Below are positions 9,012 to 16,857 of a stretch of 45,438 nt of DNA, piece by piece. The stretch comes from an uncultured Pseudomonadota bacterium. GTDB taxonomy: Bacteria; Pseudomonadota; Gammaproteobacteria; Steroidobacterales; Steroidobacteraceae. The notes beneath the pieces were generated by a model. The model was not told the DNA's origin, searched no databases, and worked only from the letters and a program-made list of their open reading frames with translations. The stretch lies in NCBI GenBank assembly GCA_903884235.1, contig CAISEB010000015.1, positions 1 through 45,438 on the forward strand, written 5' to 3'. Both the position numbers and the translations under genes were made by a program. How positions within the stretch are numbered: position 1 is the first letter of the stretch; each line of letters begins with the position of its first letter.

Positions 9012-9440
9012 CTACTGCGGATCCCGCGCGCTGATGTCCGCGTCGAGGCCCTGGCCACCGGGCTGGCCGTCGGCACCGAGCGACATCAGGTCGTACGGGG
9101 CGCCATTGAGGCCCGGCGACACGTAGACGTAGTCGTGGTTCCACGGGTCCTTGCGCAGCTGCTCGACGTAGCCCTCCGGGCGCCAGTTCTTGAGCGTCGG
9201 GTCGTTCGGCTTCTTGACCAGCGCCTCGAGGCCCTGGTCGGTCGTCGGATAGCGGAAGTTGTCCATCCGGTACAGGTCGAGCGCGCTCTGGTAGAGGCGC
9301 AGGTCGTTGCGCGCCTTGGTGACGCGCGCCTCGTCGATGCGACCGAGGATCTGGGGCGCCACGAGCGTGCCGAGGATCGCGAGGATCACGACGACGACCA
9401 TGATCTCGATGAGGGTGAAGCCGCGCGAACGTCGCATCAT
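9012..9440 (-). CDS. gspG: Type II secretion system major pseudopilin GspG
   Basis: GspG is the main subunit of the pseudopilus that pushes folded exoproteins through the GspD secretin. The 142-residue product starts 'MMRRSRGFTLIEIMVVVVIL', with cleavage after Gly7 and Glu at +5. The conserved features 'RYPTTDQGLEALV', 'PWNHDYVYVSPG' and the C-terminal Asp/Gly calcium-binding region ('MSLGADGQPGG') are all present. It is the first gene of a tightly packed run gspG-H-I-J-K-L-M-N. A GGAG Shine-Dalgarno lies about 9 nt before the ATG at 9438-9440. gspC, gspD, gspE and gspF are not upstream; the divergent neighbour is fabD. Confidence 0.95.
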   Translation of the reverse strand: MMRRSRGFTLIEIMVVVVILAILGTLVAPQILGRIDEARVTKARNDLRLYQSALDLYRMDNFRYPTTDQGLEALVKKPNDPTLKNWRPEGYVEQLRKDPWNHDYVYVSPGLNGAPYDLMSLGADGQPGGQGLDADISARDPQ

Positions 9441-9474
9441 GAGGTCCCACTCCGGGGTTCAGGTCCGTGTCCGA

Positions 9475-9483
9475 ATCATAACA
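9475..9483 (-). promoter_or_regulatory. Candidate extended -10 element for the gsp operon
   Basis: On the minus strand this reads TGTTATGAT, matching the extended -10 pattern TGn-TATAAT at all but one position. It lies 35 nt upstream of the gspG ATG in the 131-bp gap between divergent gspG and fabD. No good -35 hexamer is seen 17 nt further upstream, which extended -10 promoters tolerate. This is inference from sequence only. Confidence 0.35.
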
Positions 9484-9540
9484 GAAGGGTCCGCTGTCCC
9501 CGGACGCGCCGCCGCTCCACGGGGCGGCAGGTGGGAACGG

Positions 9541-9546
9541 TATACT
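9541..9546 (+). promoter_or_regulatory. Candidate -10 hexamer for fabD
   Basis: TATACT (5 of 6 matches to TATAAT) sits 25 nt before the fabD ATG in the gspG-fabD divergent gap. No convincing -35 element is visible, so the call is weak. If real, the leader would be very short. Confidence 0.25.
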
Positions 9547-9571
9547 CCGCGAAAGTGATGGGAGGGTGACG

Positions 9572-10513
9572 ATGTCATTGGCCGTCGTATTTCCGGGACA
9601 GGGCTCTCAATCCGTCGGCATGCTCGCCGCATTGGCGGCGGACCATGCGGTCGTGCGCCAGACCTTCGACGAGGCGTCGGCCGTGCTCGGCTACGACCTC
9701 TGGGCGCTCGTGCAGACGGGCCCCGAGGAGCAGCTGAACTCGACCGAGCGCACCCAGCCGGCGATGCTCGCCGCCGGCGTCGCCACCTGGCGCGCCTGGC
9801 GTGCCGCGGGCGCACCCGACCCCTCGGTGCTCGCCGGCCACAGCCTCGGCGAGTTCACCGCGCTGGTCTGCGCCGAGGCACTCGACTTCTCAGACGCCGT
9901 GGCGGCCGTTCAGTTCCGTGGCCGCGTGATGCAGGAGGCCGTTCCGGCCGGGCAGGGCGCGATGGCCGCGATCCTCGGGCTCGAGGATGCCGACGTCGAG
10001 GCCGCCTGCGCCGAGGCCGCGGCCGGGGAGGTCGTCGAGGCGGTCAACTACAACTCGCCGGGCCAGCTCGTCATCGCCGGCCACGCCGGGGCCGTCGGGC
10101 GCGCCGTCGAGGCCGCCAAGGCGCGCGGCGCCAAGCGGGCGCTCGTGCTGCCGGTCAGCGTGCCCGCGCACAGCTCGCTGCTGAGGGGGGCCGGGGAGCG
10201 CCTGCGCGAGCGGCTCGCGGACATCCCCGTCTCGGTCCCGCGCTGGCCGGTCTACGCGGTCGGGCTCGGCCGGCACGATTCGGCGGCCGCGGTCCGCGAC
10301 CAGGTCGTGGCGCAGCTGTCGAGCCCGGTGCGCTGGACCGACACCATCCGCGACATGCTCGCGCACGGCGCGACGCGGCTCGTCGAGTGTGGCCCGGGCA
10401 AGGTCCTGACCTCGCTCAACCGGCGCATCGAGCGCAACAAGGACATCACGATGATCGCGATCGAGGACCCGGCGAGCCTCGCCGCGGCCCTGTTCACCGG
10501 AGCACAGGCATGA
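9572..10513 (+). CDS. fabD: Malonyl-CoA:ACP transacylase
   Basis: FabD moves malonyl groups from CoA to acyl carrier protein to supply fatty acid elongation. The 313-residue product has 'VFPGQGSQ' near the N-terminus, the nucleophile elbow GHSLG with Ser91, and the catalytic His200 in 'SVPAHSSLL'; the length fits the family (about 310). The ATG at 9572 is preferred over the GTG at 9566 because GGAGG (9561-9565) is 6 nt before it. plsX and fabH, often upstream of fabD, are absent; the upstream neighbour is the divergent gsp operon. The stop overlaps the fabG start (ATGA). Confidence 0.96.
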   Translation: MSLAVVFPGQGSQSVGMLAALAADHAVVRQTFDEASAVLGYDLWALVQTGPEEQLNSTERTQPAMLAAGVATWRAWRAAGAPDPSVLAGHSLGEFTALVCAEALDFSDAVAAVQFRGRVMQEAVPAGQGAMAAILGLEDADVEAACAEAAAGEVVEAVNYNSPGQLVIAGHAGAVGRAVEAAKARGAKRALVLPVSVPAHSSLLRGAGERLRERLADIPVSVPRWPVYAVGLGRHDSAAAVRDQVVAQLSSPVRWTDTIRDMLAHGATRLVECGPGKVLTSLNRRIERNKDITMIAIEDPASLAAALFTGAQA

Positions 10514-11277
10514 CGAACGAGACGACGGTCGGTTTCCGGGTGGACGGCCAGATCGCGCTGGTCACCGGCGCCTCGCGCGGGATCGGGCGGGCGATCCTGC
10601 ATGCGCTCGCCGAACGTGGCGCGACGGTGATCGGCACGGCCACCACCGAGAAGGGCGCCGCCGAGATCGCCTCGACCCTCGCCGCGGCGGGACTGTCCGG
10701 GCGCGGGCTCGTCCTCGACGTCGCCAGCGACGCGAGCGTCGAGGCCGCGCTCAAGGACATCGAGGCGAAGGAGGGACCGGTCGGGATCCTCGTCAACAAC
10801 GCCGGCATCACCCGCGACGGGCTGCTGATGCGCATGAAGTCGGAGGACTGGGACGCGATCCTCAACACCAACCTGACCTCGGTGTTCCGCCTGTCGAAGG
10901 CGGTGCTGCGCGGCATGATGAAGGCCCGCACCGGGCGCATCATCAGCATCGCCTCGGTGGTCGGCCTGACCGGCAACGCCGGGCAGGCGAACTATGCGGC
11001 GGCCAAGGCGGGCATCGTCGGGTTCACGAAGTCCCTGGCCCGCGAGGTCGCCTCGCGCAACATCACCTGCAATGTCGTCGCGCCGGGCTTCATCGACACC
11101 GACATGACCCGCGCGCTCAGCGACGAGCAGCGTGCCGCGCTCGCCGGCCAGATCCCGCTCGCGCGCCTCGGCGCGCCGGCGGATATCGCCGCCGCGGTGC
11201 TCTACCTGGCCTCGCCCGCGGGGGCCTACGTGACCGGCGAAACCCTGTCGGTGAACGGCGGAATGTACATGCCCTGA
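10510..11277 (+). CDS. fabG: 3-oxoacyl-ACP reductase FabG
   Basis: FabG is the NADPH-dependent ketoreductase of type II fatty acid synthesis. The 255-residue short-chain dehydrogenase shows the Rossmann motif TGASRGIG (19-26), NNAG (96-99), Asn121, and the catalytic Ser149, Tyr162 and Lys166 ('SIASVVG', 'YAAAK'). The C-terminal 'VTGETLSVNGGMYM' is characteristic of FabG. It has about 10 extra N-terminal residues compared with E. coli FabG. The ATG at 10510 overlaps the fabD stop by 4 nt, so translation is probably coupled. Confidence 0.96.
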   Translation: MTNETTVGFRVDGQIALVTGASRGIGRAILHALAERGATVIGTATTEKGAAEIASTLAAAGLSGRGLVLDVASDASVEAALKDIEAKEGPVGILVNNAGITRDGLLMRMKSEDWDAILNTNLTSVFRLSKAVLRGMMKARTGRIISIASVVGLTGNAGQANYAAAKAGIVGFTKSLAREVASRNITCNVVAPGFIDTDMTRALSDEQRAALAGQIPLARLGAPADIAAAVLYLASPAGAYVTGETLSVNGGMYMP

Positions 11278-11283
11278 GTACCT

Positions 11284-11308
11284 GTCTTTTTCAACTGCTT
11301 GAAAAGAC
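11284..11308. repeat. AT-rich inverted repeat downstream of fabG
   Basis: The arms GTCTTTTTCAA (11284-11294) and TTGAAAAGAC (11299-11308) are complementary apart from one unpaired T, with a 4-nt loop CTGC. It begins 6 nt after the fabG stop. It has no following T-run on the plus strand, so it is not a standard intrinsic terminator. It may stabilise or process the fabDG mRNA 3' end, or act as an operator for acpP. Confidence 0.5.
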
Positions 11309-11316
11309 AACAAAAA

Positions 11317-11331
11317 CCTCGCATGGCGAGG
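11317..11331. repeat. GC-rich stem-loop between fabG and acpP
   Basis: CCTCGC-ATG-GCGAGG forms a perfect 6-bp stem with a 3-nt loop, directly after the AT-rich inverted repeat. It is followed by a G-run and not a T-run, so terminator function is uncertain. The pair of hairpins separates fabDG from the more strongly expressed acpP gene. Confidence 0.4.
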
Positions 11332-11346
11332 GGGCCAACTTTCCCC

Positions 11347-11352
11347 TAAAAT
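11347..11352 (+). promoter_or_regulatory. Candidate -10 hexamer for acpP
   Basis: TAAAAT (5 of 6 matches to TATAAT) lies 87 nt before the acpP ATG, in a locally AT-richer stretch. No good -35 is seen at 16-18 nt spacing. A separate acpP promoter is common in this gene cluster in other bacteria, so the position makes sense, but the sequence support is thin. Confidence 0.3.
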
Positions 11353-11439
11353 GCGCCGTCCGCGCATTGATCGAGGGGGCAGCCCCGTGATCGTGTCCGT
11401 GGGCCGGAATTGCCTTGCGTCACAGAGGATTAAATAACG

Positions 11440-11682
11440 ATGAGCAGCGTTGAAGAGAGGGTCAAGAAGATCGTCGCCGAGCAGTTGGGCGTCAAGGGAG
11501 AGGAAGTCACCAACGATGCCTCCTTCGTCGACGACCTGGGCGCCGACTCGCTCGATACGGTCGAGCTCGTGATGGCGCTCGAGGAAGAGTTCGAGACCGA
11601 GATTCCTGACGAAGACGCGGAGAAGATCACCACGGTCCAGCAGGCGATCGACTACATCAACGAGCATCAGGGCAAGGCCTGA
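11440..11682 (+). CDS. acpP: Acyl carrier protein
   Basis: The 80-residue acidic protein carries growing acyl chains on a 4'-phosphopantetheine arm. The attachment site Ser37 is in the invariant DSLD motif ('[19 protein letters not shown]'). The length and charge are typical. The ATG at 11440 is preceded by AGAGGA about 8-12 nt upstream. Its composition is less GC-rich than its neighbours, as expected for a highly expressed gene with many Glu/Lys codons. It sits between fabG and fabF as in most gammaproteobacteria. Confidence 0.97.
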   Translation: MSSVEERVKKIVAEQLGVKGEEVTNDASFVDDLGADSLDTVELVMALEEEFETEIPDEDAEKITTVQQAIDYINEHQGKA

Positions 11683-11690
11683 GCTCCTGC

Positions 11691-11726
11691 GGGGCGATCG
11701 CGGCGCAATCGCGTCGCGATCGCCCC
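11691..11726 (+). terminator. Perfect 12-bp stem-loop between acpP and fabF
   Basis: GGGGCGATCGCG (11691-11702) pairs perfectly with CGCGATCGCCCC (11715-11726) around a 12-nt loop. It starts 8 nt after the acpP stop and ends 36 nt before the fabF GTG. Only a weak T-rich tail (GATTCATTTCC) follows, so a partial terminator or an mRNA-stabilising hairpin is more likely than complete termination. Partial termination after acpP would give more ACP than FabF, which fits their needs. Confidence 0.6.
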
Positions 11727-11762
11727 GATTCATTTCCGTATCTCGTCCAATTCGGAGGCGCC

Positions 11763-13007
11763 GTGTCCAAGCGTCGTGTCGTTGTCACGGGTCTTGGGAT
11801 CGTGTCCCCGGTCGGCAGCCAGGTCGACGAGGCCTGGGACAACATCGTTGAGGGCCGCTCGTTCATCGGCCCCATCACGCGCTTCGACGTGAGCGCGTAT
11901 CCGACCCGCTTCGCCGGTGACGTCCGCGGGCTGGTCGTCGACGACTACCTCGCGCCGAAGGACGCCCGGCGCATGGATCCGTTCCTGCAGTACGGGTACG
12001 CCGCCTCCTCGCAGGCGATCAAGGATTCAGGACTCGTCGTCACCGAGGCGAACGCGGGCCGCATCGGCGTCGCGATGGGCGCCGGCATCGGCGGGCTCGA
12101 CACGATCCAGGTCAACCACAGCAAGCTGCTGGAGGCCGCCGGTCCGCGCAAGGTGTCGCCGTTCTTCGTGCCCGGCAGCATCATCAACATGATCTCCGGC
12201 CACGTCTCGATCAACTTCGGCATCAAGGGCCCCAACCTCGCCCTCGTGACCGCCTGCACGACCTCGACCCACTGCATCGGCATCGCCGCGCGCCTGATCC
12301 AGTACGGCGACGCGGACGTGATGGTCGCCGGCGGCGCCGAGATGGCCATCAATCCGCTGGGGCTCGCCGGCTTCTGCCAGGCCAAGGCGCTGTCCGAGCG
12401 CAACGATGACCCGACCCGGGCGAGCCGCCCCTGGGACCGCGACCGCGACGGCTTCGTGATGGCCGACGGCGCGGGCGCGCTGGTGCTCGAGGAGTACGAG
12501 CACGCCAAGGCGCGCGGCGCGACGATCTACGGCGAGTTCGTCGGCTTCGGCATGAGCGGGGACGCGCACCACATCACCGCACCGCCTGAAGATGGCGACG
12601 GGGCGCGCCGCGCGATGGAGGCGGCGATCGCCGACGCGCACGTGGCGCCATCCGAGATCCAGTACATCAATGCCCACGGCACCTCGACGCCGCTCGGCGA
12701 CGTCGGCGAGACGATCGCGATCAAGCGCGCGTTCGGAGATGCGGCGCGCTCGCTCGCGGTCAGCTCGACGAAGTCGATGACCGGCCACCTGCTCGGTGCC
12801 GCCGGCGCCGTCGAGGCGATCTTCACCGTGCTCGCGCTGCGCGACCAGATCGCGCCGCCGACGATCAACCTGGACAACCCGGACCCGCGCTGCGACCTCG
12901 ACTACGTCCCGAAGGTCGCACGCCAGATGCCGATCGAGTTCGCCGTGTCGAATTCGTTCGGGTTCGGCGGGACCAACGGCAGCCTGGTGTTCCGTCGCCT
13001 CAGGTGA
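11763..13007 (+). CDS. fabF: 3-oxoacyl-ACP synthase II (FabF)
   Basis: FabF performs the Claisen condensation that elongates acyl-ACP with malonyl-ACP. The 414-residue product has the Cys-His-His triad: Cys165 in 'VTACTTSTH', a His at about 305 in '[11 protein letters not shown]', and a His at about 341 in '[15 protein letters not shown]'. The '[14 protein letters not shown]' C-terminal motif is conserved. The start is the GTG at 11763 with CGGAGG 4-9 nt upstream. The gene is followed closely by pabB. Confidence 0.96.
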   Translation: MSKRRVVVTGLGIVSPVGSQVDEAWDNIVEGRSFIGPITRFDVSAYPTRFAGDVRGLVVDDYLAPKDARRMDPFLQYGYAASSQAIKDSGLVVTEANAGRIGVAMGAGIGGLDTIQVNHSKLLEAAGPRKVSPFFVPGSIINMISGHVSINFGIKGPNLALVTACTTSTHCIGIAARLIQYGDADVMVAGGAEMAINPLGLAGFCQAKALSERNDDPTRASRPWDRDRDGFVMADGAGALVLEEYEHAKARGATIYGEFVGFGMSGDAHHITAPPEDGDGARRAMEAAIADAHVAPSEIQYINAHGTSTPLGDVGETIAIKRAFGDAARSLAVSSTKSMTGHLLGAAGAVEAIFTVLALRDQIAPPTINLDNPDPRCDLDYVPKVARQMPIEFAVSNSFGFGGTNGSLVFRRLR

Positions 13008-13014
13008 CCCCGTC

Positions 13015-14397
13015 GTGCCCGACGGTCCGGTGACGGGCGAGGGGATCGCGCGACCGCTCGGCCGGTGGCGCCCGGACTTCCTCGCCGTCCACGCTGCGGA
13101 TCCGGCGCGATTCCCGTTCCTGCTCGAGAGCGCCAGCGGCGGCACCCGGCAGGGCCGCTGGGACGTGCTCATGCAGGCGGGCACCGAGACCCTGTGGCTG
13201 GATGCGGCCGGTGGCCTGCACGGCGCCGCCGACGGCGCGCGGCGCTTCCTGCCGGCCCTCGACCAGTGGTTCAGCCGCGAACGGCGAAGCGGGCCCGCCG
13301 GCCCGCTGCCCTTCACCGGCGGCTGGTTCGTGTACCTCGGCTACGAGCTGGCCTCGGAAATCGAACCCCGGCTGAGGCTGCCGCCCGGCGCGGGTCCTGC
13401 GGCCTTCGCCTGCCGCGTGCGCTCGGCGGCCCTCTACGACCACGCGACGGGCGCGCTGTGGCTGGTCGCGGAGGCCGGCGCCGAGGCGGAACTCAGCCGC
13501 CTCGAGTCGCGGCTCGTGCCGCTTGCAGATCCTGCTCCGCCGCCGCCGCCGATCCCGGCGCTGGTGCTGGAGGAGGAGGATCCCGCGCGCTACCGCGCGG
13601 CGGTCATCCGCGCCCTCGAGTACGTCGCCGCCGGCGACATCTACCAGGCGAACCTGGCACGCGAGTGGCGTGCGCGCCTGCCCGAGGGCGTCGGCGCGCC
13701 CGCGCTCTACGCCCACCTGCGGCGCGCCAACCCAGGGCCCTTCGCCGCGCTTGCGGCACTGCCGGGGATGACCGTACTGTCGACCTCGCCCGAGCGCCTC
13801 GTGTCGGTGCGCGATCGTCGGGTGGAGACGCGTCCGATCGCAGGGACCCGCCCGCGGCGCGGCGACGATGCGCTCGTCACCGCGGAACTGCGCGCCAACC
13901 TCAAGGAACAGGCCGAGCACGTCATGCTGCTGGACCTCGAACGCAACGACCTCGGGCGCATCTGCGTGGGTGGCAGCGTCACGGTCGACGAATTCATGAC
14001 GATCGAGAGCTACGCGCACGTGCACCACATCGTTTCGAACGTCTGCGGCACCGCTCGCGAGGACGTGACGCCGGGACAGGTGATCCGCGCCCTGTTCCCG
14101 GGCGGCACGATCACCGGCTGCCCGAAGGTCCGTTGCATGGAGATCATCGCCGAGCTGGAGGGACGACCGCGCGGCGCCTACACCGGCTCGCTCGGCTACC
14201 TGAACCGCGACGGCAGCCTCGACCTCAACATCCTGATCCGCACCGCCACCGTCCGGTCGCGGCCGGAGCGCGGGCGTGAACTCAGCATCCTCGCCGGCGC
14301 CGGCATCGTCGCCGACTCGGACCCGGGCCGCGAACTCGAGGAAACCCGTGCCAAGGCGCGCGGCCTCGTCCGCGCGCTCGGCGCGGAGCCCGCCTGA
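13015..14397 (+). CDS. pabB: Aminodeoxychorismate synthase component I
   Basis: PabB converts chorismate to 4-amino-4-deoxychorismate using ammonia from the glutaminase PabA, the first committed step to p-aminobenzoate for folate. The 460-residue product has the N-terminal Anth_synt_I domain ('GGWFVYLGYELASEIEP') and the C-terminal chorismate-binding domain with 'ETRPIAGTRPRRG', 'MLLDLERNDLGRI', 'HHIVSNVCG' and 'GGTITGCPKVRCMEII'. In PabB the tryptophan-ligand and lysine positions differ from TrpE; the 'PIAGTRPRG' and following 'GCPKVR' favour PabB. pabC is directly downstream, which supports the call. The start is taken as the GTG at 13015, 7 nt after the fabF stop; the GTG at 13030 is possible. 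No pabA is present in the window. Confidence 0.92.
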   Translation: MPDGPVTGEGIARPLGRWRPDFLAVHAADPARFPFLLESASGGTRQGRWDVLMQAGTETLWLDAAGGLHGAADGARRFLPALDQWFSRERRSGPAGPLPFTGGWFVYLGYELASEIEPRLRLPPGAGPAAFACRVRSAALYDHATGALWLVAEAGAEAELSRLESRLVPLADPAPPPPPIPALVLEEEDPARYRAAVIRALEYVAAGDIYQANLAREWRARLPEGVGAPALYAHLRRANPGPFAALAALPGMTVLSTSPERLVSVRDRRVETRPIAGTRPRRGDDALVTAELRANLKEQAEHVMLLDLERNDLGRICVGGSVTVDEFMTIESYAHVHHIVSNVCGTAREDVTPGQVIRALFPGGTITGCPKVRCMEIIAELEGRPRGAYTGSLGYLNRDGSLDLNILIRTATVRSRPERGRELSILAGAGIVADSDPGRELEETRAKARGLVRALGAEPA

Positions 14398-15203
14398 TGC
14401 TGTGGCTGGACGGCGCGCCCGTCGAGGGGTCCATCGGCCTCGATCGCGGCCTCGAGTTCGGCGACGGGCTGTTCGAGACCATCGCGGTGCGCGACAACCG
14501 CGCGCGGCTCCTGTCGCGACACCTCGCGCGGCTCGCCGACGGTTGCCAGCGACTGGGCCTCGCCGCCCAGGATGCGGCGCAGCTGAAGGCCGAAATCACG
14601 CGTGCGGCGCGCACCCCCGGCGTCGGCGTCCTCAAGCTGATCCTGACGCGCGGCGTCGGCGGGCGCGGCTATGGCTGCGATCCGGTCGCCCCCGTGCGTC
14701 GCTGGCTCGCGGCGCTGTCGCCGCGCGCGCGTCCGGCCCGCCACGCGGTCGATGGCGTCGCCGTGCAGACGCTCGTGACGCGCCTCGCCGAGCAGCCGCT
14801 GCTTGCCGGACTCAAGCACCTCAATCGACTCGAGCAGGTGCTGGCACGGCGCGAGCTCGTCGACCCGGCCATCGGCGAGGGCCTGATGCTCGATACCTCC
14901 GGGCGCGTCGTGTGCGGCACCATGTCGAACCTCTACGCGGTCATCGGCAGCCGTGTCGTGACCCCGGCGCTCGAGCGCGCCGGCGTCGCCGGCGTCGTGC
15001 GCGCGGCACTGCTCGATGCATGGCGCGAGGACGGCGTCGAGGTCGAGATCCGCGACGTGCTGCCGGCGGAGCTTGCCGAGGCGAGCGAGCTGTTCCTCAG
15101 CAACGCGCTGATCGGCGTCTGGCCGGTCGCCTCGCTGGATGGCCGGCGCTACGCGCCGGGGCCGGTCGCGCGTAGGGCCGGCGCCTGGGTCGAGTCGTGG
15201 TGA
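14397..15203 (+). CDS. pabC: Aminodeoxychorismate lyase
   Basis: PabC is a fold-type IV PLP enzyme that splits 4-amino-4-deoxychorismate into p-aminobenzoate and pyruvate. The 268-residue product has 'LEFGDGLFETI' at the N-terminus, the PLP lysine in 'AGLKHLNRLEQVLAR', and 'GRVVCGTMSNLYAV', all matching the family. Length is typical (about 270). The ATG shares one base with the pabB stop (TGATG), and the end overlaps the mltG start, so the genes are translationally coupled. Confidence 0.94.
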   Translation: MLWLDGAPVEGSIGLDRGLEFGDGLFETIAVRDNRARLLSRHLARLADGCQRLGLAAQDAAQLKAEITRAARTPGVGVLKLILTRGVGGRGYGCDPVAPVRRWLAALSPRARPARHAVDGVAVQTLVTRLAEQPLLAGLKHLNRLEQVLARRELVDPAIGEGLMLDTSGRVVCGTMSNLYAVIGSRVVTPALERAGVAGVVRAALLDAWREDGVEVEIRDVLPAELAEASELFLSNALIGVWPVASLDGRRYAPGPVARRAGAWVESW

Positions 15204-16231
15204 GACGCCGGGCGCGACTGGCGCTCGGCGCGCTGCTGGCGCTCGCGGTGGCCGCCGGCGGCGGCGGGTTCGCCGCCGAGGCCTGGTTCCATGCCCCGCT
15301 CGCCTCGATCGCGGCACCCGTGATCGTCGAGATCGAGCCGGGCGACAGCTTCGGGCGCGTGGCGGAGCGGCTCGCCCGGCAGGACATCATCGCCGCGCCG
15401 CGCCTCTACACGTTCCTGGCCCGGCGCGCCGGCGGCGCCCAGCGCATTCGTGCCGGCGAGTACGAGATCCTGCCCGGCACCAGCCCGGCGACGCTGCTGC
15501 AGCAGTTCGTCGAGGGTCGCGTGCGCCTGCATCCGGTGCTCATCGTCGACGGCCGCACGTTCAGGGAGGCGCTCGAGGCCTTGCGCGCGCTGCCGCAGCT
15601 GCAGCACACGATCGGCGATCCCGTGCCGCCCGAGCTGATGGCGCGCCTTGGCGCCGACGGCGTGGCGCCCGAGGGGCAGTTCTACCCGGACACCTACCTC
15701 GTCGCGAAGGGCACGAGCGATTTCGAGGTGCTGAAGCTCGCGCCCGCGCGCCTTGTCTCCGAACTCGAGGCCGCCTGGCGCGCGCGGCGGCCGGACCTGC
15801 CGCTGGCGACGCCCTACGAGCTGCTGATCCTTGCCTCGATCGTCGAGAAGGAGACCGCGGCGCCCGACGAACGCCCGCACATCGCCGCGGTGTTCGTCAA
15901 TCGGCTGCGCCGCGGCATGCGCCTGCAGACGGATCCGACCGTCATCTACGGCATGGGACCCGACTACGACGGCCACATCCATCGCCGGGACCTGCAGACC
16001 GACACCCCGTACAATACTTACACCCGTGACGGCCTGCCGCCGACGCCGATCGCGCTGGTCGGCAGCGCGGCGCTCGCCGCCGCGGCCCACCCCGTCGACA
16101 GCGACGACCTGTATTTCGTGGCCACGGGCACGGGCGATGGGCACCACCGCTTTTCGGCCACGCTCGAGGCGCACAATGCGGCGGTTGCGCGGTACCTGGC
16201 GGAGCGACGCGGTGGAGGTGGACGGCGATGA
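15197..16231 (+). CDS. mltG: Endolytic murein transglycosylase MltG
   Basis: MltG cleaves nascent glycan strands in the periplasm and sets their length. The 344-residue protein has an N-terminal transmembrane anchor (about 8-30), a LysM-like section ('VEIEPGDSFGRVAERLARQ') and the YceG catalytic domain with 'APEGQFYPDTYLVAKG', the catalytic glutamate motif 'ASIVEKET' (about 213-220) and 'RLQTDPTVIYG'. The start is GTG at 15197 or the next codon, also GTG; it overlaps the pabC stop. Position between pabC and tmk is the standard gammaproteobacterial order. Confidence 0.95.
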   Translation: MVRRRARLALGALLALAVAAGGGGFAAEAWFHAPLASIAAPVIVEIEPGDSFGRVAERLARQDIIAAPRLYTFLARRAGGAQRIRAGEYEILPGTSPATLLQQFVEGRVRLHPVLIVDGRTFREALEALRALPQLQHTIGDPVPPELMARLGADGVAPEGQFYPDTYLVAKGTSDFEVLKLAPARLVSELEAAWRARRPDLPLATPYELLILASIVEKETAAPDERPHIAAVFVNRLRRGMRLQTDPTVIYGMGPDYDGHIHRRDLQTDTPYNTYTRDGLPPTPIALVGSAALAAAAHPVDSDDLYFVATGTGDGHHRFSATLEAHNAAVARYLAERRGGGGRR

Positions 16232-16857
16232 CGCGGGGTCGGTTCATCACTTTCGAGGGCGTCGAGGGCGTCGGCAAGTCGACGCAGGTCGCGCGCCTGG
16301 CGCAGGCCCTCGGCGCCGCCGGGCGCGAGATCGTCGTCACGCGTGAACCCGGCGGCACGCCCCTCGCGGAGCGCATCCGCGCGCTCGTGCTCCATGACCT
16401 GACCGAACCCATGCCCGACGCCGCGGAACTGATGCTGATGTTCGCGGCACGCTCGGTGCACACGGAGAACCTCATCCGTCCCGCGCTCGCGCGCGGCGCA
16501 TGGGTGCTCTGCGATCGGTACACGGATGCGACCTACGCCTACCAGGGCGGCGGGCGCGGGGTGCCGGACGAGGCGATCGCGCCGCTCGCGCGACTTGCGC
16601 AGCGCGGCCTTGCTCCGGACCTGACGGTGCTGCTCGACGCGCCGGTCGGTGCGGCGCTGCGGCGCGCCCGGGCGCGCACGGTCGCGGCGGACCGCATCGA
16701 GGCGCAGACGACCGCCTTCTTCGAGCGGGTCCGCGCGAGCTACCTCGCACTCGCCGCGCGGGAGCCGGAACGGGTCCGCGTGGTGGATGCGAACGGGAGC
16801 ATCGACGAGGTCGCCGCACGCGTCGCCGCGCTGGTCGGGACGCTCGCCGATGGCTGA
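16228..16857 (+). CDS. tmk: Thymidylate kinase
   Basis: Tmk phosphorylates dTMP to dTDP. The 209-residue enzyme has the P-loop 'GVEGVGKST' (about 11-19), the DRY-like motif 'LCDRYTDATYAYQGGGR' and the LID segment 'RARARTVAADRIE'. Length is typical. The ATG at 16228 overlaps the mltG stop by 4 nt and the 3' end overlaps the holB start by 8 nt. Confidence 0.96.
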   Translation: MTRGRFITFEGVEGVGKSTQVARLAQALGAAGREIVVTREPGGTPLAERIRALVLHDLTEPMPDAAELMLMFAARSVHTENLIRPALARGAWVLCDRYTDATYAYQGGGRGVPDEAIAPLARLAQRGLAPDLTVLLDAPVGAALRRARARTVAADRIEAQTTAFFERVRASYLALAAREPERVRVVDANGSIDEVAARVAALVGTLADG

